Part shown: one piece after another, positions 47,128-56,081 of the stretch
Layout: every line of letters begins with the position of its first letter
How positions within the stretch are numbered: position 1 is the first letter of the stretch
Source: an uncultured Alistipes sp.
Lineage (GTDB): Bacteria > Bacteroidota > Bacteroidia > Bacteroidales > Rikenellaceae
DNA: 64,000 bases
NCBI GenBank assembly: GCA_947573795.1
Contig: CANPHE010000004.1
Coordinates: forward strand, 26,863-90,862
Direction of reading: 5' to 3'
Translations under genes and position numbers: made by a program
The notes under the pieces: generated by a model
Seen by the model: only the letters and a program-made list of their open reading frames with translations
Database searches by the model: none
What the model was told of the DNA's origin: nothing

Positions 47128-48198
47128 ATGGCCAAAAGTACGATCAAATTCCGCGACTCCGTAGCCGCCTACGATAAAATCGCCGCCGAAATCGCCGCCC
47201 GCCGCTTCACCCCGATCTACCTGCTCATGGGCGAGGAGAGCTACTTCATCGACGCCCTCGCGGAGCGTCTCTCGACGACGATTCTCGACGAGGCGGAGCG
47301 CGCCTTCAACCAGATCACCGTCTACGGCAAGGATACCGAAGCGGGACAGGTCGTCAACCTCTGCCGGCAGATGCCGATGATGGGCAAATACCAGGTCGTG
47401 ATCCTCAAGGAGGCGCAACAGCTGCGCGGCATCGAGAAGCTGGGACTCTATACGCAGAAACCCTCGCCGACGACGATCCTCGTGGTCTGCCACAAGGAGA
47501 AGAACGCCGACAAACGTTCGTCCTTCTACAAGGGCTGCGCGGCCCACGGCACCGTCTTCGAGTCGGTGCGTCCGCGCGACTACGAGATCGCCGCGTGGCT
47601 GCAACAGTTCATCAAGCAGCGGGGTCTCTCGATCGATCAGAAAGCGCTTTCGATGCTCACCGAGCACTTAGGCACCGACATCTCGAAGATCGCCAACGAG
47701 TTGCAGAAACTCACCGTCTCGCTGCCCGAAGGTACGCAGCGCATCACCGATGCCGACATCGAGGCCAACATCGGCATCTCGAAGGATTTCAACAACTTCG
47801 AGCTTTGCAAAGCCGTCGCCGTGCGCGACATGGCCCGGGCCCTCACCATCGCCGACCACTTCGCCCGCAACCCCAAGGAACATCCGCTGCTGCTGAGCGT
47901 CATGGCGCTTTTCGGACAATTCCGCGACCTGTTCACGGTCAACTACCTGCGCTGGCTTTCGCGCCGCAAAGGCACGGCCTTTCCCTCGGACCAGGAGTTG
48001 ATGCGCATCCTCAAGAAGAACAACACCTTCGTGCTGGGCGAGATCAAACAACTGGCCGCCGGCTGGGACAACCGCAAAGTCTTCGGCGTGCTGGGGCTCC
48101 TGCGCGAATACGACGCCAAGAGCAAAGGCCTGAACTCCGGCGGCGCTTCGGACGGCGAACTGCTGCGCGAACTGCTGCTGAAAATCTTCCTGCTGTGA
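47128..48198 (+). CDS. holA: DNA polymerase III subunit delta
   Basis: The clamp-loader subunit that opens the sliding clamp. At 356 residues it is slightly longer than the E. coli protein. FTPIYLLMGEESYFIDALAERL (about 28-49) and VILKEAQQLRGIEKL are typical of the N-terminal AAA-like domain, which lacks a P-loop as expected. The C-terminal helical collar region includes LCKAVAVRDMARALTIADHFARNPKEHPLLLSVMALFGQFRDLF. It begins one base after tilS, and its stop overlaps the next gene's GTG start (GTGA). Confidence 0.93.
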   Translation: MAKSTIKFRDSVAAYDKIAAEIAARRFTPIYLLMGEESYFIDALAERLSTTILDEAERAFNQITVYGKDTEAGQVVNLCRQMPMMGKYQVVILKEAQQLRGIEKLGLYTQKPSPTTILVVCHKEKNADKRSSFYKGCAAHGTVFESVRPRDYEIAAWLQQFIKQRGLSIDQKALSMLTEHLGTDISKIANELQKLTVSLPEGTQRITDADIEANIGISKDFNNFELCKAVAVRDMARALTIADHFARNPKEHPLLLSVMALFGQFRDLFTVNYLRWLSRRKGTAFPSDQELMRILKKNNTFVLGEIKQLAAGWDNRKVFGVLGLLREYDAKSKGLNSGGASDGELLRELLLKIFLL

Positions 48199-48908
48199 CG
48201 GAGCTCGTCGTATACCAGACGCTACACCTCGCGCGGGGGCGTGTCCGCCACCTCGCGGAGCATGTCGCCGTGCTCGACGCTGCGGCACGCGCGGTTTTCG
48301 CCCGGGCATACGCCCCCGATCCGGCGCGTCTGGCCGCACGGATCGAGGCCCTGGCCGCCGCGGAGCGCTACCCGCGAACCGTATCGGGATTCGTACGCAT
48401 CGAGCTCACGGCCGCAGGCGAAGAACGGCTGCTCCCGGCAGGCGTTTCGCTCTACGACGGATATGCGCTGCGCAGCCTCGCACCCGACGCCGTGACGGTG
48501 GATTACGACCTGCCGCTTTCGGAGGCCCCCACCACCCTGCACGAAGCCGCCGACCTGCTCGCCCGCTGCCGGGCCCGGCAACAGGGGGCCGACGTCGCCG
48601 TACGGTGCGACAGCCTCGGACAGCTCCGCACGGCCGAAGGTGCGCCGCTTTTCGGCATCCGGGCGCGGCGGATCATCCCCTCGCCGGCCGGGGAATTTCC
48701 CGACGTGGCGCGCGATCTGGTGCTGCACGCCGCGCATGCCGCCGGAATCGCCGTCGATCCGCAGCCGCTCACGCGCGAACTGCTGCCCCGACTCGACGAA
48801 CTTTTCTTCGCCGACCATCGCGGCATCACGGCACTCGCCCACTGCGACGCGATACCCTTCATGTCGCTGCTGTGCGAGCGCATCGCCGCGTGCATGGAGA
48901 CACTCTGA
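48195..48908 (+). CDS. class IV aminotransferase-like protein, probably lacking normal catalysis (GTG start)
   Basis: A 237-residue protein whose GTG start (48195) overlaps the holA stop as GTGA. The start is fixed by this overlap and by the sequence TELVVYQTLHLARGRVRHLAEHV, which matches the N-terminal beta-hairpin and HLARH helix of the branched-chain aminotransferase / aminodeoxychorismate lyase fold. The rest follows the fold: RIELTAAGEERL, then GADVAVRCDSLGQLRTAEGAPLFGIR and IIPSPAGEFP. At positions where active members have the PLP lysine, and the E and SN of the EtttSNiF-like loop, I see no matching lysine or SN pair. It may be a degenerate or non-PLP member. The function is unknown; translational coupling to holA is clear. 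Confidence 0.7.
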   Translation: MTELVVYQTLHLARGRVRHLAEHVAVLDAAARAVFARAYAPDPARLAARIEALAAAERYPRTVSGFVRIELTAAGEERLLPAGVSLYDGYALRSLAPDAVTVDYDLPLSEAPTTLHEAADLLARCRARQQGADVAVRCDSLGQLRTAEGAPLFGIRARRIIPSPAGEFPDVARDLVLHAAHAAGIAVDPQPLTRELLPRLDELFFADHRGITALAHCDAIPFMSLLCERIAACMETL

Positions 48909-48972
48909 GCCCTTCGAAAAAAGCCGTCCCCCGAAACCGAGGAACGGCATCCGCCGGGCACTCCCCCGGCAA

Positions 48973-51279
48973 TCAAAAACTGAACTTCACCCCCGCATAC
49001 CAGCTGCGCGGCAGCGAAGGACCGTAGATATAGCCCGAATCGCGGTCGGCGCCGCGGTCGAAATCCGTTTGATAGGCATCGAACAAATTCTGCACGCCGG
49101 CATAGAGCTGCATGCCGATCTCCCGGTAGATGCGCAGATCGTAGGCCAGTCGCAGATTGAGGTCGAAGAAGCGGGGCGTGCGGACGGCCGTATCGCGTTC
49201 GACACCCGAGCCGGCCATATGCTGCACGAGCATGCTTCCCGTGCAGGTGCCCGTTAGATCGACCGTCAGCCGCCGCACGGGGCGCAGTTCCGCCGTGAAA
49301 TAACCGTAGAGATCGGGCGTGCGGAACATCGTCCGCTCGGCCGGCACCTCGGGGTCCTCGCTCCACTGCTCCGGCTCGGCATAGCGGCTCCGCTGCCACG
49401 TCATCCCGGCCTGCAACTCGAACCAGCGGGTAAAGACCGCACGGCCCTCGACATTCACGCCGCAGACCGTCGCACCCGAACCGTTGTAGCGTTCCTTGAT
49501 GCGTCCGTCGCCTTCGGACTCCAGGTCGCGCAGGGCGAAAACATCGTCCAGACGCGTGTAGAACCCTTCGACGAGCAGGTTGGTGCGCACGCTCCCGAAA
49601 CTGCGGTAGAGGTCGGCCGAGCAGCTGAAGCTGTGCGACCGCTCCTCGCGCAGTCCCTCCGCCAGACGGATGCGGACCCGCTCTCCGCCGACGATGGCGA
49701 TGTGCATATCCTCGTCGAAAGCCTGCGGAGCGCGGTATCCTCCGGCGTAGCTCACCCGCAGGTTCACCGACTCCGAGGGGTTGAAACGCACGTTGACCCG
49801 GGGGCTGAAAATCGCCCCTTTCACCAGGTTGTGCTTGTCCAGACGTCCGCCGAGCAGCAGCGACCAACGCCGGTTCTTCCACTCGTTCTGGAAATAGAAT
49901 CCCCCGACGTGCACCGTCTGCTCGGTGCGCATATCGTATCCGAGCGAAAGGTCCTCCAGATCGTCGTAGTTGTACTCGACCCCGAACGTCAGTTCCGAAG
50001 GCATGAACAACAGCCGCCGGAAGGCATGAACGTACTGCACGCCCGCGGCAAGCGTCAGGTCGTGCGTCGTACCGTAGGCCGCAGGGTCCCGGTGGCTGCC
50101 GTAGTAGCTCTTGCGGGCCGTATTCTGGAACGAAGCATAGGCATTCAGGCGGTCGCTGCGGTCCGCCGTCGAGAGGTCGAACGCAAGACTGCCGCCGTCG
50201 ATGGCGTGGTCCACCTGTTCGGCGACCAGGACTTCGTGGGGCGGGCGATCGAGCTGATCGCCTCCGCGGCGGTATTCGGAAATGTGGTGGTATTGCGCCG
50301 TGATGCGCGAATAGGCCCCCGTGCGGAGGTAGGAGCGCATGCCGACCGAACGGCTGCCGATCACGGGCAACTCCGTGAATCCGTCGCCGTCGTGGTCGTA
50401 GCCCGAGCGGTGGCGACTCTGTCCGAAGACGCAGAGACCCGCACGGCCGCTTTCGGTGACCAACGAAGCGTTGAGCATCGTATTGTTGTCGTAGGAGCCG
50501 CTGCACCCGAGCGAAGTGAGCGTATGGGACAGCTGCGCCGAATTGCGCGAGGGCTCGCGCGTGATGACGTTGATCGTTCCGCCGATGGCCGAGGAGCCGA
50601 AGAGCGCCGAACCGCCGCCGCGCAGCACCTCGACCCGCTCGATCATGTTGGCCGGAATCTGTTCGAGTCCGTAGACGCCCGTCAGGGCCGAAAAGAACGG
50701 ATGGGAGTCGACCAAAATCTGCGAATAATGGCCGTCCAGACCGTTGATGCGCACCTGGGCGAATCCGCAGTTCTGGCAGTCGTCCTCGACCCGCACGCCG
50801 GGCTGGAACGAGAGTCCCTGCGCCAGGCACGAAGCATTGGTCTTCTCGAAAAGATCGGCCCCCAGGACGCTCACCAGTGCGGGAGCCTCGCGGCGCAGCG
50901 TCGCCGAACGGCTGGCCGAGACGACCACTTCGTCCACGGCGATGCCGTTCTCGGCGACTTCGAAATTGAGTTCGGCGGTCTGACCCTGCGCCGTCGTCAC
51001 GACGACCCGCAACGGCTCGTAACCCAAGGCGCGGACCTCGACGGTGAGTTCGCCCTCGGGCAGATTCTTGAGAAAATAGTGGCCCGAAGCGTCGGTCGTG
51101 GTGCCGAACGAGGTGCCGACAACGGCGATCGAAGCGAAGGCGATATGTTCGTGCGTCGCACGGTCGACGACATGCCCGTAGAGGTTGGCATCGGTATTTT
51201 TACGGGTCGGCGCAGCTTCGCCCGCAAGGCCCGAGAACAGGCACGCGGCGAGAAGCACCGTTATAAGAAGGTGTTTCAT
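48973..51279 (-). CDS. TonB-dependent receptor with N-terminal carboxypeptidase-like domain
   Basis: An outer-membrane importer of 768 residues. Residues 1-22 are a signal peptide; 30-118 form a CarboxypepD_reg-like sandwich (LYGHVVDRATHEHIAFASI). VDEVVVSAS near 115-122 is a Ton-box-like strand; the plug spans about 125-235 and the rest is a 22-strand barrel ending in WYAGVKFSF with the terminal aromatic. The plug holds CQNCGF (Cys168, Cys171), shared with a subgroup often labelled siderophore, heme or cobalamin receptors. The ligand is not determinable. Start MKHLLITVLL is chosen over an ATG 17 codons upstream because of the signal peptide. A small cysteine-rich membrane protein gene lies just upstream and is probably co-transcribed. 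Confidence 0.9.
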   Translation of the reverse strand: MKHLLITVLLAACLFSGLAGEAAPTRKNTDANLYGHVVDRATHEHIAFASIAVVGTSFGTTTDASGHYFLKNLPEGELTVEVRALGYEPLRVVVTTAQGQTAELNFEVAENGIAVDEVVVSASRSATLRREAPALVSVLGADLFEKTNASCLAQGLSFQPGVRVEDDCQNCGFAQVRINGLDGHYSQILVDSHPFFSALTGVYGLEQIPANMIERVEVLRGGGSALFGSSAIGGTINVITREPSRNSAQLSHTLTSLGCSGSYDNNTMLNASLVTESGRAGLCVFGQSRHRSGYDHDGDGFTELPVIGSRSVGMRSYLRTGAYSRITAQYHHISEYRRGGDQLDRPPHEVLVAEQVDHAIDGGSLAFDLSTADRSDRLNAYASFQNTARKSYYGSHRDPAAYGTTHDLTLAAGVQYVHAFRRLLFMPSELTFGVEYNYDDLEDLSLGYDMRTEQTVHVGGFYFQNEWKNRRWSLLLGGRLDKHNLVKGAIFSPRVNVRFNPSESVNLRVSYAGGYRAPQAFDEDMHIAIVGGERVRIRLAEGLREERSHSFSCSADLYRSFGSVRTNLLVEGFYTRLDDVFALRDLESEGDGRIKERYNGSGATVCGVNVEGRAVFTRWFELQAGMTWQRSRYAEPEQWSEDPEVPAERTMFRTPDLYGYFTAELRPVRRLTVDLTGTCTGSMLVQHMAGSGVERDTAVRTPRFFDLNLRLAYDLRIYREIGMQLYAGVQNLFDAYQTDFDRGADRDSGYIYGPSLPRSWYAGVKFSF

Positions 51280-51357
51280 GGAATTACGATATGGTATTGA
51301 ATGACGAATGACGACCCGGAGTTCGAACACGGGTCGGAAAATCCGGCAACGGAGTCG

Positions 51358-51708
51358 CTACCGGAGCGTTACATGCGCAAGCACGGGAGGGGCCCGCAGA
51401 CAAACGGCGCGAACGGCCGTCGCGAGTTTGCGGCAGGTAGTCTCGACCACCACGCCGCAGAGCGTCGCCGCATAGAACACGTGTGCCGGGAATCCGGCCT
51501 CCAAAAAGGGGAAGAAGCAGAAATCGTCGACGATGCATCGCTCGCAGACCTGCTCCCGGGCTCCGTTGTCGGGCACCAGGTCGCCGCTGAAAGCGGGGAA
51601 ATGCGCCGGGTCCTCGCAGTAGATGTGGACCTTCTGCCCGACCTGTGCGGCGAGCAGGATCGCCAGCCACAATCCGGCGAAAAAGCGGAACGATGCGGTG
51701 CCTTTCAT
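51358..51708 (-). CDS. small cysteine-rich membrane protein upstream of the TonB receptor
   Basis: A 116-residue protein I do not recognise. It has a hydrophobic N-terminal segment (about 8-24) that could be a signal or anchor, then HIYCEDPAHF, VCERCIVDDFCFFPF and a second hydrophobic stretch (about 68-88) with more cysteines. Four cysteines (C31, C55, C58, C64, by count from MKGTASFRFF) lie in the likely periplasmic stretch and could bind a metal. It is 78 bp upstream of the TonB receptor on the same strand with a good promoter ahead. Small proteins often precede metal-related receptors in Bacteroidetes; a helper role in metal uptake is inference. Confidence 0.6.
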   Translation of the reverse strand: MKGTASFRFFAGLWLAILLAAQVGQKVHIYCEDPAHFPAFSGDLVPDNGAREQVCERCIVDDFCFFPFLEAGFPAHVFYAATLCGVVVETTCRKLATAVRAVCLRAPPVLAHVTLR

Positions 51709-51755
51709 GCGAGGTTTTCTTCACGGCCTTCGAATAGCAGCGAAGGCCTGCGGCA

Positions 51756-51787
51756 CAAAAGTAGCACAAAAAAAGGGACGCGCCAAA
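51756..51787 (-). promoter_or_regulatory. promoter of the TonB receptor operon
   Basis: CAAAAGTA at 51756-51763 reads TACTTTTG (TAnnTTTG), and CAAA at 51784-51787 reads TTTG (-33), with a 20-bp spacer. It drives the small cysteine-rich gene and probably the receptor. Confidence 0.7.
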
Positions 51788-51862
51788 CGTCCCTGCCAAA
51801 ATCCCTACAAATGAGGATGTATGTCATGCGGCCCCGCCCGACGGAGCCCCGAATCCGCCGAA

Positions 51863-52339
51863 TCAAATGCTGATGTCGAGAATCTCGAAATGGATCGTTC
51901 CGGCCGGAACGTCCACCTCCACGCAGTCGCCCTTCTTGTGGCCCAGCAGCGCCTTGGCGATCGGCGTACCGATGGCCAGTTTGCCTTCGCGCAAGTTGGC
52001 TTCGTGCTCGGCGACGATCGTGTAGACCATCTGCTTCTTGTTGTTGCGGTTCAGCAACGTCACCTTACTCAGAATTTGGACCTTGCTCTTGTCGATCTTC
52101 GATTCGTCGATCACACGGGCGTTGGCGATCGTATCCTCCAGTTTGGCGATACGCATCTCAAGCAGTCCTTGCGCCTCGCGGGCGGCATCGTACTCCGCGT
52201 TCTCCGAAAGGTCGCCCTTGTCGCGTGCTTCGGCGATAGCCGCCGAAATCGCCGGACGCTCGACCGAACGCATGTGATCGAGTTCGTCCTTGAGCTTCTT
52301 GTAGCCCTCCGCTGTCAGATAAATTGTCTCTTTAGCCAT
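51863..52339 (-). CDS. greA: transcription elongation factor GreA
   Basis: Rescues backtracked RNA polymerase by stimulating transcript cleavage. The 158-residue product has the standard two parts: an N-terminal coiled coil (about 1-75, with the tip acidic residues in DKGDLSENAEYDAARE) and a C-terminal FKBP-like domain (KVTLLNRNNKKQMVYTIV, GTPIAKALLGHKKGD). Length and sequence are typical. It is transcribed alone from a well-formed promoter. Confidence 0.96.
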   Translation of the reverse strand: MAKETIYLTAEGYKKLKDELDHMRSVERPAISAAIAEARDKGDLSENAEYDAAREAQGLLEMRIAKLEDTIANARVIDESKIDKSKVQILSKVTLLNRNNKKQMVYTIVAEHEANLREGKLAIGTPIAKALLGHKKGDCVEVDVPAGTIHFEILDISI

Positions 52340-52418
52340 AATTCCGTTTCTTTTTCAGCCGACACAAAAAACAAGAATCCCGGCCGGAAAAGGCCAGAAC
52401 CCCATCGTGTTGCACAGA

Positions 52419-52450
52419 CAAAGATAAGAAGTTTATTCCGAATTACCAAA
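52419..52450 (-). promoter_or_regulatory. greA promoter
   Basis: CAAAGATA at 52419-52426 reads TATCTTTG, and CAAA at 52447-52450 reads TTTG, with a 20-bp spacer; both elements match the Bacteroidetes consensus. Confidence 0.78.
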
Positions 52451-52631
52451 TCTTTTTGACGTCTGTCTGCAAATTCGGCGCCACAGCGCCGCGCGTCCGA
52501 GTTACGGCTTCGAACCCAAAAGAGCCATGCCCGCGGGAAGGCGTCCGGAAGCCGCAGAGGCACCCCGCACAAGAGCATATCGCCTCGCTTCGCCTCATCC
52601 CTGGCACGAATCCTGCCCACGCATTTCCGCT

Positions 52632-53981
52632 ATGTACCTCGCCCTCGCAATCCACCTGCTTTGGACGCTCTGCGCCGCAGTCGTCGTCACGCGCCGCCAC
52701 CGCATACCGGCATCGGCCGCAACCTGGCTGGCGATCGTGCTGCTGCTGCCCGTCGTCGGAACGCTGCTCTACCTGCTGGCCGGATACCGGCCCCAGGCGG
52801 CACTCCCCGGCATCGCGACCGGCAATCCGGACGGTTGCGGCGACGATCCGCTATGCCGCATCATCGCGCGAGGGTGCGGCACGCTGCCCACCCGCTGCAA
52901 CCGCGTACAACTGCTCCACAACGGCAACAACGCCTTCTCGGCACTGATCGCCTCGCTGCAACGCGCCACGAGGTCGATACACCTCGAATATTACATCATC
53001 CGCGACGATCGGATCGGCCGCGCCATCGCCGAAATCCTGATCCGCAAGGCGCGCGCCGGGCTGGAAGTGCGACTGATCTACGACGCCGTGGGATCGTGGC
53101 GGCTCAGCCGGAGCATGCTCCGCCGCATGCGCGAAGCCGGAGTCGCCGCCGCGGCCTACGATCCGATCCGTTTTCCGTGGTTCACGCCGCGCGCAACCCG
53201 GCGCAACCACCGCAAAATAGTCGTTACGGACGGAAAAATCGCCTATCTGGGTGGCATAAATATTGCAAAATACTACCTCGACGGCGATTATATGGGCAAG
53301 TGGCGCGACGAGCATCTGCGCATCGAAGGCGACGCCGTGGCCGATCTGCAACGGTTGTTCCTCGCCGACTGGGCCCACGCCACGGGGGAACGGCTCGACA
53401 GCGGACGTTACATCGCGCCGCACACCGTCAGCGAGCAGCTTCCGATCCAGCTGGCCTGGTCGCAGGCGGGCCCCTCGCGGCTCACCGTCGCCGACGCATT
53501 CGCCGCCGCCATCGTCCGGGCCCGGCACAGCGTGCGCATATCGTCGCCCTATTTCATGCCGCCCGCCCTGCTGCTCGACGCCCTGCGCATCGCCTGCCGC
53601 AGCGGCGTACGGGTTGAGGTGATGATCCCCACGTGCAGCGATTCGCACCTGTCCGACCTCGTATCGGACTCCTACGTCGAGGACCTGCTCGACGCCGGGG
53701 TCGAGCTCTACCGTTACGACAACGGATTTCTGCACGCCAAGCTGCTGATCGTCGACCGGCAGCTGGCATCGGTCGGAACGGCCAACATGGACTATCGCAG
53801 TCTGCTGGACAACCTCGAAGTCACGGCCTTCATCCGCGACCGCCGGATCGCGGGGGCTCTGGCCGCGACTTTCGACCGGGACAAGGCCAGCTGCCAGCGT
53901 CTCGATTCCGCCTCCTGGCACCCCTCCGCCGTGCGACGCATGACGGGCGACGCATTGCGGCTCCTCGCACCGCTGATGTAA
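52632..53981 (+). CDS. cls: cardiolipin synthase (phospholipase D family)
   Basis: Joins two phosphatidylglycerols into cardiolipin at the inner membrane. The 449-residue product has two N-terminal transmembrane helices (about 1-20 and 30-50) followed by two phospholipase D motifs. These are HRKIVVTD with LGGIN (about residue 193) and HAKLLIVD with VGTANMDYRS (about residue 370). Both HxKx4D catalytic sets are intact. Start MYLALAIHLLWTL is chosen for the membrane segment; upstream in-frame codons belong to the greA-cls spacer. Divergent from greA; no clear promoter box was found for it. Confidence 0.92.
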   Translation: MYLALAIHLLWTLCAAVVVTRRHRIPASAATWLAIVLLLPVVGTLLYLLAGYRPQAALPGIATGNPDGCGDDPLCRIIARGCGTLPTRCNRVQLLHNGNNAFSALIASLQRATRSIHLEYYIIRDDRIGRAIAEILIRKARAGLEVRLIYDAVGSWRLSRSMLRRMREAGVAAAAYDPIRFPWFTPRATRRNHRKIVVTDGKIAYLGGINIAKYYLDGDYMGKWRDEHLRIEGDAVADLQRLFLADWAHATGERLDSGRYIAPHTVSEQLPIQLAWSQAGPSRLTVADAFAAAIVRARHSVRISSPYFMPPALLLDALRIACRSGVRVEVMIPTCSDSHLSDLVSDSYVEDLLDAGVELYRYDNGFLHAKLLIVDRQLASVGTANMDYRSLLDNLEVTAFIRDRRIAGALAATFDRDKASCQRLDSASWHPSAVRRMTGDALRLLAPLM

Positions 53982-54027
53982 GGCCGCAGCCCGCGAAATA
54001 CCGGTTAATAGGCTGGTAGACATAGCA

Positions 54028-54051
54028 TAGCCCCCGTATAAACGGAGGCTA
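54028..54051 (+). terminator. hairpin after cardiolipin synthase
   Basis: TAGCCCCCGT pairs with ACGGAGGCTA (one mismatch) around loop ATAA, 47 bp after the stop. There is no T-run, so this is weak evidence. Confidence 0.4.
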
Positions 54052-54134
54052 CGCCCCGCCGCCGACGCAACCGCCGGTCTCCGGCTCCCGGCCGGACATT
54101 GCAATCGACTTTTACCTTAATAATTAAAGAACCT

Positions 54135-54746
54135 ATGAAACGATTTTTATGCATTCTCTTAACCCTGCTGGTTTCGGCAGGAACCGCATCGGCCAAACGC
54201 CTGCAAGTGGGTCTGCGCGGCGGTGCCAACTTCTCCGATTACCGTTTTCCGGCCGTCGAGATCGACGGCACGCGCTTCACTTCGGGCCCCGTACGCACGG
54301 GCTACGAAGGCGGCCTGGTCCTGCGTCTCAACCTCTCGCGGCACCTCCACCTGCAATCGGAACTCGACTACGCCTTCGTCAACTACGCCGTGAATGCCGC
54401 CACGAACGGCCGGACACGACGCATCGGCATTCGCACCGAACGGCTGGAAGTACCCGTACACTTAGGCTTCCAGTTCGGACCTCTGCGGCTCTTCGGCGGC
54501 GCCCAGTTCCGCCTCTCCCAGACCCAGCGGAGCAGCGCCTCGAACCTGCTGCGCATCGGATTCAACGACTCCGACATGGCGCTCTCGGGCGGCGCGGGGC
54601 TGAAAATCTGCAAATTCTTCCTCGAATTCCGCGTCACGGGATATCCCGGCTCCCGGACCAACGAATTCCGTTCGGGCAGTTCCGTGGAAAGGGTCCGCAT
54701 GCAGCACCATATCGTCTACGGAAGTTCGATCGGATTCTTCTTCTGA
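54135..54746 (+). CDS. small outer-membrane beta-barrel protein (PorT-like)
   Basis: A 203-residue exported protein. Residues 1-20 form a signal peptide (MKRFLCILLTLLVSAGTASA). LQVGLRGGANFSDY follows, the usual first strand of Bacteroidetes outer-membrane beta-barrel families. Strands alternate (LHLQSELDYAFVNYAV, LEVPVHLGFQFGPLRLFGGAQF, LKICKFFLEFRVTGY) and the protein ends HHIVYGSSIGFFF with a terminal aromatic. About eight strands fit the length. The function is not known; similar small barrels are often placed near BAM genes, and bamD follows here, but a strong hairpin separates them. Confidence 0.75.
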   Translation: MKRFLCILLTLLVSAGTASAKRLQVGLRGGANFSDYRFPAVEIDGTRFTSGPVRTGYEGGLVLRLNLSRHLHLQSELDYAFVNYAVNAATNGRTRRIGIRTERLEVPVHLGFQFGPLRLFGGAQFRLSQTQRSSASNLLRIGFNDSDMALSGGAGLKICKFFLEFRVTGYPGSRTNEFRSGSSVERVRMQHHIVYGSSIGFFF

Positions 54747-54761
54747 GTCCCGCGAACTTTG

Positions 54762-54793
54762 CGAAACGCTCCTTCGGAGGAAGGGGCGTTTCG
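54762..54793 (+). terminator. terminator hairpin after the small barrel gene
   Basis: CGAAACGCTCCTTC pairs with GAAGGGGCGTTTCG over 14 bp (one wobble) around GGAG, followed by TCGTTTC, 15 bp after the stop. Confidence 0.7.
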
Positions 54794-54844
54794 TCGTTTC
54801 ATCGCGAAGGGCCGAATCCGCACGAAAGGCACACAATAATTTTT

Positions 54845-54875
54845 TTGGCAAATCGTTAATTTATGCGTAACTTTG
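54845..54875 (+). promoter_or_regulatory. bamD operon promoter
   Basis: TTG at 54845-54847 as -33 and TAACTTTG at 54868-54875 as -7, with a 20-bp spacer, 29 bp before the bamD ATG. Confidence 0.72.
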
Positions 54876-54904
54876 CGCGATAAAGCGCCGTAAACCATTC
54901 TCAG

Positions 54905-55735
54905 ATGAAGCGAACTCTCTTATACGCCTTGTGCCCGGTCGTCGCAGCGGTCATCCTCAGCGGATGCGGCGGCATCAACTCGCTGCTCAAAAGCGGCAAA
55001 CCCGACCTGGTATACGCCAAGGCGTTGGAATACTACGAACGCGAGAAGTGGCAGCGTGCCTCGACGCTCTTCGAAGGCGTACAACACTACTACGCCGGCA
55101 CGCCGCGCGAAGACAGCCTTTCGTTCTTCAACGCCCGCTGCAAGTACAAGAACCGCGACTACGAAACGGCTTCGACGCTTTTCGAGGATTTCCGCCGCAA
55201 ATTCGGCCGCAGCCCCTTCATCGAGGATGCCGAAGGCATGTATGCGCTCTGCTTCTATTACCTCTCGCCGGGCCCCACGCGCGACCAGACCATGACGGGT
55301 CAGGCGCTGGTGGCTATCAACGAATTCATGTCGCGCTATCCCGAAAGTTCGCGCACCGAGGATTTCCGCAAGATCAACGAAGAACTCACGCAGCGGCTCC
55401 ACGAGAAGGCCTACGACAACGCCTATACCTATTATAAGATCGGCCGTTACAAATCGGCCATCACGTCGTTGAAGAACGCGCTGAAGCAATATCCCGAAAG
55501 CAAGCACCGCGAGGAGATCATGTACCTGATCGTCGATGCGAGCTATCGCCTGGCCAGCAACTCCGTGTCCGACAAACAGACCGACCGCTACCTTTCGATG
55601 CTCGACTCCTACCTCTCTTTCAAGGAGGAGTTCCCCGAGTCGAAACACCTCAAGGAGATCGACCGCATGGCGCAGCACGCCCGCGACTACCTCGACCGCA
55701 ACGGCAACAAAGAAGACGAAGACAACAACCAATAA
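54905..55735 (+). CDS. bamD: outer-membrane assembly lipoprotein BamD
   Basis: A component of the BAM complex that inserts beta-barrels in the outer membrane. The 276-residue product has a lipoprotein signal with LSGC (Cys21) and TPR-like helical repeats through residues 35-250 (ALEYYEREKWQRASTLFEGV, KYKNRDYETASTLFEDF, YKIGRYKSAITSLKNALKQYPESK). A charged tail ends in RNGNKEDEDNNQ. Length and layout match BamD. It leads an operon with rpoZ (4 bp away), coaBC and recN, a common order in Bacteroidales. Confidence 0.93.
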   Translation: MKRTLLYALCPVVAAVILSGCGGINSLLKSGKPDLVYAKALEYYEREKWQRASTLFEGVQHYYAGTPREDSLSFFNARCKYKNRDYETASTLFEDFRRKFGRSPFIEDAEGMYALCFYYLSPGPTRDQTMTGQALVAINEFMSRYPESSRTEDFRKINEELTQRLHEKAYDNAYTYYKIGRYKSAITSLKNALKQYPESKHREEIMYLIVDASYRLASNSVSDKQTDRYLSMLDSYLSFKEEFPESKHLKEIDRMAQHARDYLDRNGNKEDEDNNQ

Positions 55736-55739
55736 AAGA

Positions 55740-56066
55740 ATGGAACTCAAGAAGAACATTCCGAACAACACCATTACGCGCAAGCTGGTGGACCTGGACC
55801 GCGAAACGGGCAACATCTACGAATCGGTGAACATCATCGCCCGCCGCGCCAACCAGATCGCTACCGAACTCAAAACGGAGCTCAACCGCAAGCTCGCCGA
55901 CTTCTCGTCGCCCACCGATACGATGGAGGAGACGTTCGAGAACCGCGAGCAGATCGAGATTTCGCGTTACTACGAGCGTCTACCCAAACCGACGATCATC
56001 GCCACGGAGGAGTTTCTCGATCACGAGCTTTTCTTCCGCGACGGTAAGGAGAAGAAAGAGGCTTAA
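55740..56066 (+). CDS. rpoZ: RNA polymerase omega subunit (Bacteroidetes type)
   Basis: A small RNA polymerase assembly subunit of 108 residues. The start MELKKNIPNNTITRKLVDLDRETGNIYES lies four bases after bamD; an open frame continues upstream within bamD but is not used. IYESVNIIARRANQIATELKTELNRKLADF is the Rpb6/omega-like helical core, and EFLDHELFFRDGK is the typical tail of the Bacteroidetes family. This form is longer than E. coli omega. Position between bamD and coaBC is conserved in relatives. Confidence 0.88.
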   Translation: MELKKNIPNNTITRKLVDLDRETGNIYESVNIIARRANQIATELKTELNRKLADFSSPTDTMEETFENREQIEISRYYERLPKPTIIATEEFLDHELFFRDGKEKKEA

Positions 56067-56081
56067 AACGCCATTCGACGC

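Noticed and set aside
47595..48194. Upstream extension of the class IV aminotransferase-like gene inside holA
   Set aside because: The extension is out-of-frame holA sequence; the GTGA overlap and fold-matching N terminus place the start at 48195.
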